Shown piece after piece: positions 36,541 through 43,020 of a stretch of 54,801 bases of DNA (the stretch's first letter is position 1; the number at the start of each line of letters is the position of its first letter). The position numbers were made by a program, and so were the translations under genes. The DNA lies in contig JAPLPK010000052.1 in NCBI GenBank assembly GCA_026400275.1, positions 1 through 54,801 of the forward strand. The letters run 5' to 3'. The notes beneath the pieces are model-generated. The model was not told where the DNA came from. It was given only the letters and a program-made list of their open reading frames with translations, and made no database searches. The stretch comes from Burkholderiales bacterium (GTDB taxonomy: Bacteria; Pseudomonadota; Gammaproteobacteria; Burkholderiales; Burkholderiaceae_C).

Positions 36541-37700
36541 TCGAAACCACCGCCACGGGCAAAGGCAAGCGCACCTGCCAGTCCCAGGCGGGGTTTGCCG
36601 GCTTGCCAGCGTTGCGCGAAGTGCAGCGCATTGTGCTGTTGCGGTGGGTGGCGTCGCATGCCAAGGAGCGGGCCTGGCAGTCATTGCTCAACGAGGCGGG
36701 AACGGAATATCTCGACCACGCTGAGACCTTGCTGCAAGCTCTGCTGGAAGCGGGCGCACTGCAGGTCAAACAGGTCTTTAAAAATGGCCAATGGTGGCCG
36801 CAGCGCATCGTCTGGACGGACCTGCTCCAGCTGCAAAAAACCTGTGGCATCCAGCCCGCTACCGAGCGTGACGCGCAGCGCCTGGACCTGTTGCAAAAAT
36901 TTCAGAATTTGGCCTCTGCCCAGCCCTGGGCAGCCAGTGCCGTTCAAAGCAGCCTGGCTTTGCCTACGGCAAGTTTGGTCGCCCGGGCACAGCTGCTGCA
37001 AGCTTTGGCTGAATGGCATGCAGAACAGCGCTTTGGCCTAAGGCAAGATTTTGCCCTGTTTGCCCGCGAACACACCAAAGACATCAAGCCCCATGAATGG
37101 GCCTGGCTGGAAGCACATTGCGACCTGGAAGGCCTGGGCATCGGGCGCTTTGAACCCTTGCTGTGGCTGGGCGGCGCACTACGTTTGCAAGGCCCGAATG
37201 GCCAACTGGATGCGGCAGCCCTGGGTTGGGCTGCTATACCGGCCCGCCGCCTGGACCTGCGTATGACCGTGGCGACAAGCCCTGCCCGCTACTGGCTGAT
37301 CGAGAATCGAGCCAGTTTTGAGCGTTGCGCTGTGAAAGCGCCGACAGACCATTGCGTCGTATGGCTGCCGGGACGGCCATCGCAAGATTGGCTCAAGGCC
37401 ATGCAATGGTTGTTGGAGCAGGCTCCAGCGCCTGCAGACATCAGCTGCGACCCAGATCCTGCGGGCATCGAAATTGCGCTCACAGCAGGTCAACTATGGA
37501 TGCAGCGTGGACTGGTTTGGCGCTGCACCCATATGGCACCCGAAGTCTGGCAGGACGGCAAAACACTGCCACTCACCCACTATGACCACCAGACACTGGA
37601 GCGCTTGGCACTGCGCATCGACTTGCCCACCGATCTGGTCGTGTTGCGAGACTATTTGCACCGCACGGCATGCAAGGCGGAACAGGAAGGCTGGCTGTGA
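36537..37700 (+). CDS. Wadjet-like TOPRIM nuclease (JetD-like)
   Basis: 387 residues, start overlapping the SMC stop (ATGA). The C-terminal half is a TOPRIM-type domain: conserved Glu in YWLIENRASFERC, then CVVWLPGRPSQDWLKAMQWL and the acidic pair in ISCDPDPAGIEIALTA, followed by LPTDLVVLRDYLHR and a terminal EQEGW. This is the layout of JetD, the topoisomerase VI-A-like nuclease that cleaves plasmids in Wadjet. The N-terminal part (VQRIVLLRWVASHAKERAWQ) is helical. Third codon positions are visibly less GC-rich than in the other three genes. Exact subfamily (DUF2220/DUF2399-like) is not settled by eye. Confidence 0.72.
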   Translation: MIETTATGKGKRTCQSQAGFAGLPALREVQRIVLLRWVASHAKERAWQSLLNEAGTEYLDHAETLLQALLEAGALQVKQVFKNGQWWPQRIVWTDLLQLQKTCGIQPATERDAQRLDLLQKFQNLASAQPWAASAVQSSLALPTASLVARAQLLQALAEWHAEQRFGLRQDFALFAREHTKDIKPHEWAWLEAHCDLEGLGIGRFEPLLWLGGALRLQGPNGQLDAAALGWAAIPARRLDLRMTVATSPARYWLIENRASFERCAVKAPTDHCVVWLPGRPSQDWLKAMQWLLEQAPAPADISCDPDPAGIEIALTAGQLWMQRGLVWRCTHMAPEVWQDGKTLPLTHYDHQTLERLALRIDLPTDLVVLRDYLHRTACKAEQEGWL

Positions 37701-37745
37701 GAAAAGCTATCGTACATACTGCGCGCCTACCGACCAAAGAGTGAC

Positions 37746-38315
37746 ATGCACTTCGAAACTGAACTGGCACAGCACCGCACCTACTTGTTGCGCTTTGCGC
37801 GTCTGCAGCTACGCAATGACGCCTGGGCCGAGGATGCCGTGTCCGAGACGCTGCTGGCCGCTTTAAGCAAGCCGCAGTCCTTTGGCAACAAGTCACAGCT
37901 CAAGACCTGGCTGGTCGGCATCCTCAAGCACAAGGTGCTGGACATGTTTCGCAGCAATGCCCGCGAGGTGTGTCTGGACAGTGAGGGCGAAGAAGGCGGT
38001 GCGGAAGAGCTGGAGAACCTGTTGTTCAAGGCCGACGGCCATTTCGCCCAGACGCCCGCAGACTGGGGCAACCCCGAGCAGGACCTGCATTCGCGCCAAT
38101 TCTTCCTGGTGCTGGAGGCGTGCACCGACAAATTACCGGCTGTGTTGGGCCGCGTGTTCCTGATGCGCGAGTGGCTGGAGCTGTCCAGCGAAGAAATTTG
38201 TAAGGATCTCGGCCTGACGCCGACCAATCTCTACGTCCAGTTGCACCGCGCCCGCATACGGCTACGCGAATGTCTGGATCTCAACTGGTTTGGTACATCA
38301 AAGGAGGCCACGTGA
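37746..38315 (+). CDS. ECF-type sigma factor
   Basis: Alternative RNA polymerase sigma factor, 189 residues. Region 2: YLLRFARLQLRNDAWAEDAV then GNKSQLKTWLVGILKHKVLD; region 4: LPAVLGRVFLMREWLELSSE and ICKDLGLTPTNLYVQLHRAR, an HTH. The closest family is the TIGR02943-like betaproteobacterial sigma group paired with a zinc-finger anti-sigma. It starts 45 bp after jetD and its stop overlaps the anti-sigma start. Confidence 0.88.
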   Translation: MHFETELAQHRTYLLRFARLQLRNDAWAEDAVSETLLAALSKPQSFGNKSQLKTWLVGILKHKVLDMFRSNAREVCLDSEGEEGGAEELENLLFKADGHFAQTPADWGNPEQDLHSRQFFLVLEACTDKLPAVLGRVFLMREWLELSSEEICKDLGLTPTNLYVQLHRARIRLRECLDLNWFGTSKEAT

Positions 38316-38521
38316 TCCCGCTACGGCGCACCTGCAAGCAAGTTGCAGCCATTCTGATCGCCCGTGAGGACCGCGCCATCACGCTGCCTGACAGTGTGGC
38401 TTTGCGCCTGCATCTGATGGCGTGCAAAGCCTGCCCACGCTTCGAGCGCCAGTTGCTCACCATGCGCAATGCCATGCGGCAATGGCGCCACTATGCGGAA
38501 GACGTGGAAACTGACGCCTAG
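38312..38521 (+). CDS. Zinc-finger (zf-HC2) anti-sigma factor
   Basis: 69 residues from the GTG at 38312 with AAAGGAGG 4 bases before, chosen over an ATG at 38270 inside the sigma gene. The motif CKQ...LRLHLMACKACPRFERQL supplies the His-x3-Cys-x2-Cys zinc site of anti-sigma domains. No membrane segment is present, so it is a soluble anti-sigma, possibly redox- or metal-sensing. Overlaps the sigma stop by four bases (GTGA). Confidence 0.83.
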   Translation: MIPLRRTCKQVAAILIAREDRAITLPDSVALRLHLMACKACPRFERQLLTMRNAMRQWRHYAEDVETDA

Positions 38522-38575
38522 GCGACAGAAATCGCCCCCTGCATGGGCTCGCCTACAACAGCCGCACAAGTATTT

Positions 38576-38604
38576 TTGTGCTTATGGGCCAGATGTAGCA
38601 TAAT
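38576..38604 (+). promoter_or_regulatory. Candidate promoter of RRM gene 1
   Basis: TTGTGC (38576-38581), 17-base spacer, CATAAT (38599-38604). The same CATAAT box in a similar setting precedes RRM gene 2. Confidence 0.55.
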
Positions 38605-38610
38605 CAATTG

Positions 38611-38741
38611 GTTCAGCCGCTCCAACGGCTGCACAGGTTTGCGGTGAATGGTCAGTTTCGCGTCTGCTTTAGTCTTCAATGGTTTGTTGATTGCGGTTAT
38701 CGGACTCCATCGCGTTTTGCGTTTTTTTGAGGAGTCCTTTC
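38611..38741 (+). promoter_or_regulatory. Structured 5' leader of RRM gene 1
   Basis: About 130-base leader. Begins with stem CAGCCG/CGGCTG (38614-38631), then CAGGTTTGCGGTG, GGTCAGTTTCGCGTC, a T-rich stretch, GATTGCG and GGACTCCATCGC, ending at TGAGGAG (38728-38734), 7 bases before the ATG. The block is conserved before RRM gene 2 (see there), pointing to a shared RNA control element such as a cold-shock or autoregulatory leader. Confidence 0.65.
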
Positions 38742-39098
38742 ATGGGCAACAAACTTTACGTGGGCAACCTGCCCTACTCTTTCCGCGATGAAGACATGCA
38801 ACAGGCTTTCAGCCAGTTCGGCTCCATCTCCAGCGCCAAGGTCATGATGGAACGTGACACCGGCCGCTCCAAGGGTTTCGGCTTTGTCGAAATGGGCAAC
38901 GATGCTGAAGCACAAGCTGCTATCAAGGGCATGAACGGTCAGTCCATGGGCGGCCGTAACCTGGTTGTCAACGAAGCCCGTCCGATGGAGGCACGTCCTC
39001 CCCGCACCGGCGGCGGTGGCGGCTACGGTGGTGGCAATGGCGGCGGCTACGGCGGCGGCAATGGTGGTGGTTACGGCGGTGGCCGCAACAGCTACTAA
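38742..39098 (+). CDS. Glycine-rich RRM RNA-binding protein 1
   Basis: 118 residues: one RRM domain (about 1-80) plus a Gly-rich tail. RNP2 LYVGNLPY and RNP1 KGFGFVEM are intact, as in cold-induced bacterial RRM proteins. The tail is short, with YGGGNGGG repeats. The ATG at 38742 follows TGAGGAG by 7 bases; an upstream in-frame ATG at 38691 falls in the leader. Paralogue of RRM gene 2 (about 80% identical over the RRM by eye), so a tandem duplication. Confidence 0.9.
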   Translation: MGNKLYVGNLPYSFRDEDMQQAFSQFGSISSAKVMMERDTGRSKGFGFVEMGNDAEAQAAIKGMNGQSMGGRNLVVNEARPMEARPPRTGGGGGYGGGNGGGYGGGNGGGYGGGRNSY

Positions 39099-39108
39099 AT
39101 CTTGCCAA

Positions 39109-39129
39109 TAGGAGGTTTTTCCTCCTTTT
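39109..39129 (+). terminator. First terminator-like hairpin after RRM gene 1
   Basis: Arms AGGAGG (39110-39115) and CCTCCT (39121-39126), loop T5, followed by TTTT. The arm carries an anti-Shine-Dalgarno-like CCTCC. A second hairpin lies 15 bases on. Confidence 0.65.
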
Positions 39130-39138
39130 GCAAATTTG

Positions 39139-39164
39139 AAAAAGGGCCCTCTGGGCCCTTTTTT
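39139..39164 (+). terminator. Second terminator after RRM gene 1
   Basis: Arms GGGCCC/GGGCCC with loop TCT, flanked by AAAA and TTTTTT, giving an extended AAAAGGGCCC/GGGCCCTTTT stem. Confidence 0.9.
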
Positions 39165-39207
39165 AATGTCCGCATATTTTCGTACTTACAGCCATCGTAT
39201 TTTTTAG

Positions 39208-39235
39208 TTGAAATCTTTTGATCTAGTCGCATAAT
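39208..39235 (+). promoter_or_regulatory. Candidate promoter of RRM gene 2
   Basis: TTGAAA (39208-39213), 16-base spacer, CATAAT (39230-39235). Confidence 0.65.
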
Positions 39236-39241
39236 GCAAAA

Positions 39242-39360
39242 GTGTGGGTATAAAAATCCACACAAGTTTGCGGTGTCGGTCAGTTTCGCGTCCTTGCTTT
39301 CGGTTGATTGCGTTTTCGGAACTCCATCGCTTTATTAATGTGTTTTTGAGGAGTCCCTTG
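39242..39360 (+). promoter_or_regulatory. Structured 5' leader of RRM gene 2
   Basis: Same plan as the leader of RRM gene 1: a 5' stem, here GTGTGG (39242-39247) with CCACAC (39258-39263), then AAGTTTGCGGTG, GGTCAGTTTCGCGTC, GATTGCG, GAACTCCATCGC and TGAGGAG before the ATG. The first stem differs in sequence from its partner but keeps pairing, which argues for a structured RNA. Parts near the ribosome-binding site are conserved, consistent with translational control. Confidence 0.65.
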
Positions 39361-39903
39361 ATGGGCAACAAACTGTACGTCGGCAACCTGCCTTACTCAG
39401 TGCGCGACAACGATCTGGAGCAATCTTTCAGCCAGTTTGGCAGTGTCACCAGCGCCAAAGTGATGATGGAGCGTGATACGGGCCGGTCGAAGGGTTTTGG
39501 TTTTGTGGAAATGGGCAGCGATGCCGAAGCACAAGCCGCTATCAATGGAATGAATGGCCAGCCTCTCGGTGGCCGCAGCTGCGTCGTGAATGAAGCACGA
39601 CCCATGGAAGCCCGTCCTCCCCGTAGCGGTGGCGGCGGTGGTGGTTATGGCGGCGGCGGCGGTGGTGGTGGTTACGGCGGTGGCCGTGGCGGTGAAGGCG
39701 GCGGCGGTTACGGCGGCGGCGGTGGCCGTAGCGGTGGCGGCGGTTACGGCGGCGGTGGCGGCCGTGGTGGCGAGGGCGGTGGTTATGGCGGCGGCGGTGG
39801 TCGCAGCGGTGGCGGTGGCGACGGTGGTTTCCGTAGCCCTTACGGTTCCGGCCCACGCAGTGGTGGCGGTGGCAATGGCGGCGGTGGCCGCGGCGGTTAC
39901 TGA
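39361..39903 (+). CDS. Glycine-rich RRM RNA-binding protein 2
   Basis: 180 residues. RRM domain residues 1-80 with RNP2 LYVGNLPY and RNP1 KGFGFVEM, then a ~100-residue tail of Gly/Arg/Tyr repeats (GGYGGGGG, GGRGGEGGG, GGRSGGGG). The tail is much longer than in RRM gene 1; such RGG/GYG tails favour phase separation or RNA contacts. The repeats are close to identical at DNA level and could expand or contract. Confidence 0.9.
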   Translation: MGNKLYVGNLPYSVRDNDLEQSFSQFGSVTSAKVMMERDTGRSKGFGFVEMGSDAEAQAAINGMNGQPLGGRSCVVNEARPMEARPPRSGGGGGGYGGGGGGGGYGGGRGGEGGGGYGGGGGRSGGGGYGGGGGRGGEGGGYGGGGGRSGGGGDGGFRSPYGSGPRSGGGGNGGGGRGGY

Positions 39904-39930
39904 TACTCCGACTGCACTTTTCAGAATTGA

Positions 39931-39955
39931 AAAAGGCTCCGTAGGAGCCTTTTTT
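39931..39955 (+). terminator. Terminator after RRM gene 2
   Basis: Arms AGGCTCC (39934-39940) and GGAGCCT (39944-39950), loop GTA, flanked by A-rich and T5. Confidence 0.9.
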
Positions 39956-39974
39956 GTTGCCTATTGAAAGCGCA

Positions 39975-40769
39975 TTAGGGATTTTCTGGTGGCGTTGTCT
40001 GCCTGGGTTTGCGTGCGCGGCCTACCAATAATTTGTCAAATATCGCGTTCGGCAGCAGGCGCAGTACTTTGGCGATGATACCCATCTGCCAGGGAATAAC
40101 GCGGTAGCTATTGCCAGTCTGGATGGTCTGGAAGGCCTTTTCCGCAAAGTCTTGAGCTTGCATGAGGAAGGGCATTCCATAGCCGTTTTTCTGGGTCAAC
40201 GGTGTATCCACATAGCCGGGGCAAATGGTGACAACTTTGACCCCGGTCCCGCGTAACTCACCGCGCAGACTTTCGCAATAGCTGATGACGCCGGCATTGC
40301 TAGCGCAGTAGGCACCGTGGCCGGGCAGACCGCGGATGCCAGCCACACTGCCTATGCCGACCAGGGCTCCGCTGCCACGCTGTTGCATGGCGTGGATAAA
40401 AGGGTGAAAGGTCGCTGCCGTGCCGACGTTTTTGGTGGCAAAGGTTTGCGCCATGATGGCTAGGTCTTCGTACACTGCCGTGTCCACGCCGATACTGGCG
40501 CCCGCGCAGGCAACTACGACGTCTGGCACGCCTTGCAGGGCGATGCAGGCCTTGCCGGCAGCCACGATGCTGTCAATTACAGAAACGTCTGCACTATATA
40601 TTTGATAGCTGCTTGCGCTTATTCCATGTGCGCTAGCCCATGACTCGACGACTGAAGTCCGACGGGCAACAAGGGCCAGGCGGTAGCCGGCCTGGAAGTA
40701 GCGTAGCGCCAGCGCCTGGCCAATGCCGCTGGACGCTCCGGTAATGAATGCCAGTGGAGACGAGGACAT
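39975..40769 (-). CDS. SDR-family short-chain dehydrogenase
   Basis: NAD(P)-dependent oxidoreductase, 264 residues. Cofactor motif ITGASSGIGQALA, NVGTAATF, catalytic GIGSVAG and YCASNAG (Tyr; the Lys of YxxxK is replaced by Asn-Ala-Gly, unusual, and C-terminal NKN substitutions are not excluded). The C-terminal RVIPWQMGIIAKVLRLLP has the amphipathic look of membrane-proximal SDRs. Stops 4 bp before the lptC end on the same strand. A palindromic-repeat copy lies inside at 40593-40638 (residues ~44-59, SWASAHGISASSYQIYSADV). Function not recognised. Confidence 0.75.
   Translation of the reverse strand: MSSSPLAFITGASSGIGQALALRYFQAGYRLALVARRTSVVESWASAHGISASSYQIYSADVSVIDSIVAAGKACIALQGVPDVVVACAGASIGVDTAVYEDLAIMAQTFATKNVGTAATFHPFIHAMQQRGSGALVGIGSVAGIRGLPGHGAYCASNAGVISYCESLRGELRGTGVKVVTICPGYVDTPLTQKNGYGMPFLMQAQDFAEKAFQTIQTGNSYRVIPWQMGIIAKVLRLLPNAIFDKLLVGRARKPRQTTPPENP
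40593..40638 (-). repeat. Palindromic repeat inside an SDR gene, copy 9
   Basis: TATATTTGATAGCTGCTTGC then GCTTATTCCATGTGCGCTAG and CCC. Strong match to the family in the inverse orientation. In SDRs this place is a variable strand-helix segment, so the insert is tolerated. Confidence 0.6.
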
Positions 40770-40773
40770 CGGT

Positions 40774-41403
40774 TTACTTATGAGATGGCGCGGGAGCGGG
40801 CACCAATAGGCCTCGCACCCGTCCCTGGAGTTGCATTACGCGGTCTAGATTGTCGTAATCCATGGAGTCGGCGGTAAAGGTGTCTGTGCCACGGGTGATG
40901 ACTACCGGCATGTTGGAGCGGACGCGTTCTGTATTCAAATAGGCGTGCAGAAAGTCGCTGCGTAGTTCCAGACGCGGCTGCACCATGCTGCTACTCTTGT
41001 TTGTTACTGCGTCGCGGACCACGATGGCGTTGTCAAACAGTTGTACCTCCGAGCCGTCGCTATTGCTCAGGCCACGGTCGCCGCTGGCGGTGGTAATCAG
41101 GCCGTCCGGGTTGACTGAGCGGATACGCACTTTGGTGATTTCGATGGTGTCGGTGTCCGGAAAGTGGCGGGCTTCCGCACCCATGACTTCGCTTTTCAAG
41201 CGCCCGGTGGAATCGAAGGTTTTGACCGAAAATTTCCGCATGAAGTAATCGGGTTCGTGGGTGGCTGCAACCGGTGCCGCTGCTGGCGCGAAGATGGGTG
41301 TATTGCGCACCAGCCAATAGGTGCCCAGTGCCAAAACACCCATCAGCAAAACGGGCAGGTAAATAGAAACCTGTTCCCAGGCGGCACGTAGCAAGGACTT
41401 CAC
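40774..41403 (-). CDS. lptC: LptC, LPS transport periplasmic protein
   Basis: Single-pass inner-membrane protein of the Lpt bridge. From the GTG at 41403 (overlapping the kdsC stop as GTGA) it has 209 residues; the in-frame ATG at 41463 would lie inside kdsC. One N-terminal membrane segment (IYLPVLLMGVLALGTYWLVR) and a periplasmic beta-jellyroll with FDSTGRLKSEVMGAEARHFP and DTIEITKVRI. The usual downstream partners lptA and lptB are not in the window; here an SDR gene follows instead. Confidence 0.92.
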   Translation of the reverse strand: MKSLLRAAWEQVSIYLPVLLMGVLALGTYWLVRNTPIFAPAAAPVAATHEPDYFMRKFSVKTFDSTGRLKSEVMGAEARHFPDTDTIEITKVRIRSVNPDGLITTASGDRGLSNSDGSEVQLFDNAIVVRDAVTNKSSSMVQPRLELRSDFLHAYLNTERVRSNMPVVITRGTDTFTADSMDYDNLDRVMQLQGRVRGLLVPAPAPSHK

Positions 41404-41948
41404 GCTGTGTACTCTTCCAGCAGGCGTGCATAGTGGCCGCTTGCCACCAGTAGCAGATCGCAAAATTCACGGGCCGCGCCCTGGCCGCCAGAGCGTTGGG
41501 TGGTGTACTGCGCAGCTGCCAGCACTTCGGCTTGGGCATTTGCCGGGGCGCAGGCGATGGCGCTGCGGCGCATGACGGGCAGGTCGGGCCAGTCGTCGCC
41601 CATAGCCGCAGCCTGTGACCAGTCCAGGCCGAGCGCCGCCAGTGTTTGTTCAGCCGCCGGGCGCTTGTCCTCGGTGCCGAAATGTACGTGGGTGATGCCT
41701 AGCGCCTGCAGCCGTTTGCGCAGCGGCAAGGAGTCACGCCCGGTGATGACGGCCGGGGTGATGCCGGCTTTTTGCAATAGCTTCAGGCCGTGGCCATCCA
41801 AAGTATTGAAGCGCTTGAGGGTTTCGCCGGTCTCTGAAAAATACAGGCCACCGTCGGTTAAGACGCCATCCACATCGAAGAAGGCGACGCGGACGTTCTG
41901 GGCGCGCAACAGTAGCTCTGGCGCGAATGCGATGGCAACTGCGGCCAT
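41400..41948 (-). CDS. kdsC: KdsC, Kdo-8-phosphate phosphatase
   Basis: HAD-family phosphatase producing Kdo from Kdo 8-phosphate. 182 residues. Asp nucleophile in FFDVDGVLTDGGLYF, motif II VITGRDS, and MGDDWPDLPVM. A short N-terminal extension (MAAVAIAFAPELLLRAQ) precedes the core. Overlaps kdsD (stop/start at 41948) and lptC. Confidence 0.93.
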   Translation of the reverse strand: MAAVAIAFAPELLLRAQNVRVAFFDVDGVLTDGGLYFSETGETLKRFNTLDGHGLKLLQKAGITPAVITGRDSLPLRKRLQALGITHVHFGTEDKRPAAEQTLAALGLDWSQAAAMGDDWPDLPVMRRSAIACAPANAQAEVLAAAQYTTQRSGGQGAAREFCDLLLVASGHYARLLEEYTA

Positions 41949-42946
41949 TAGATAACTTTAGCCCGCATCAGGTCACCAATATGTACTACGCCGACCAGCG
42001 TGCCGTCTGCATTGACGACCAGCACGCAGGTGATACGGTGCTGCTCCATCAGTTCGGCGGCCTCTACTGCAAGTGCATCGGGCCGAATGCTGCGAGGGTG
42101 GTGATGCATCACGTCTTGGGCACGCATGGCGCGCAGGTCTACACCGTTTTCAATCAGGCGCCGCAAATCTCCGTCGGTGAATACACCCAGCACTTGCTGC
42201 TGCGCGTCCACCACCGCAGTGATGCCGCCTTTGGCGCTCATCTCACGCATCATGTCGCTGAAAGCGGTGTCTGGTGTGACGCTGGGCACGTCATCGCCGG
42301 AGCGCATCACATCGCTAACATGGGTGAGCAGTTTGCGGCCCAAGGCGCCACCTGGGTGGGAGCGGGCGAAGTCTTCGGCCTTGAAGCCACGCGCATCCAG
42401 CAGGGCAACGGCCAGCGCGTCACCCAGGGCCAGCTGGGCGGTGGTACTGGCGGTGGGCGCCAGGTTCAGGGGGCAGGCTTCTTTGTCCACGCCGCCGTTC
42501 AATATCTCGGTGGCATGCTGGGCCAGTGTGGATTGCAGATTGCCGGTAATGGCGATCAGGGGCACGCCCTGGCGCTTGAGCACCGGCAGCAATACGGTGA
42601 TCTCCGCGCTTTCGCCGCTGTTGGAAATGGCCAGGACGATGTCCATTGCGCGGATCATGCCCAGGTCGCCGTGGCTGGCTTCGGCCGGGTGCACGAATAG
42701 TGCGGGGGTGCCGGTGGAGGCAAGTGTGGCGGCAATTTTTCGGCCCACATGGCCGCTTTTACCCATGCCCATGACCACCACACGGCCGCGCAATGCGAGG
42801 ATCATCTGCACCGACCGGGCGAAGGAGTCCGTGAGGCGGCGCTTGAGGTCCGTGACCGCTGCGGCTTCGATGTCCAGAGTGTCAAAAGCCTTGCGCAAGG
42901 CGCGTGCGGAATCGAAGGAAGCAGTGGACGGCGGTGCGGATGTCAT
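41948..42946 (-). CDS. kdsD: KdsD, arabinose-5-phosphate isomerase
   Basis: First step of Kdo synthesis, ribulose 5-phosphate to arabinose 5-phosphate. 332 residues from the ATG at 42946; in-frame ATGs at 42970 and 43030 are alternatives, the last overlapping the antiporter start on the other strand. SIS domain (residues ~40-190: GRVVVMGMGKSGHVGRKIAA, ISNSGES) followed by two CBS domains (ADQQQVLGVFTDGDLRR and GTLVGVVHIGDLM). First gene of kdsD-kdsC-lptC. Confidence 0.93.
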   Translation of the reverse strand: MTSAPPSTASFDSARALRKAFDTLDIEAAAVTDLKRRLTDSFARSVQMILALRGRVVVMGMGKSGHVGRKIAATLASTGTPALFVHPAEASHGDLGMIRAMDIVLAISNSGESAEITVLLPVLKRQGVPLIAITGNLQSTLAQHATEILNGGVDKEACPLNLAPTASTTAQLALGDALAVALLDARGFKAEDFARSHPGGALGRKLLTHVSDVMRSGDDVPSVTPDTAFSDMMREMSAKGGITAVVDAQQQVLGVFTDGDLRRLIENGVDLRAMRAQDVMHHHPRSIRPDALAVEAAELMEQHRITCVLVVNADGTLVGVVHIGDLMRAKVI

Positions 42947-43020
42947 GCCGTCGATTCTATCGGCGTGCATGCTGCCGTTCTTTTCGAGGGAATGCGCATT
43001 TCCCTTGTTAGCATGCTGGC

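Noticed and set aside
34870-36684. 604-codon minus-strand frame over the SMC gene
   Set aside because: Antisense shadow; no known domains.
39598-39903. Gly-codon tandem tract as a minisatellite outside genes
   Set aside because: It is the in-frame Gly-rich tail of RRM protein 2.
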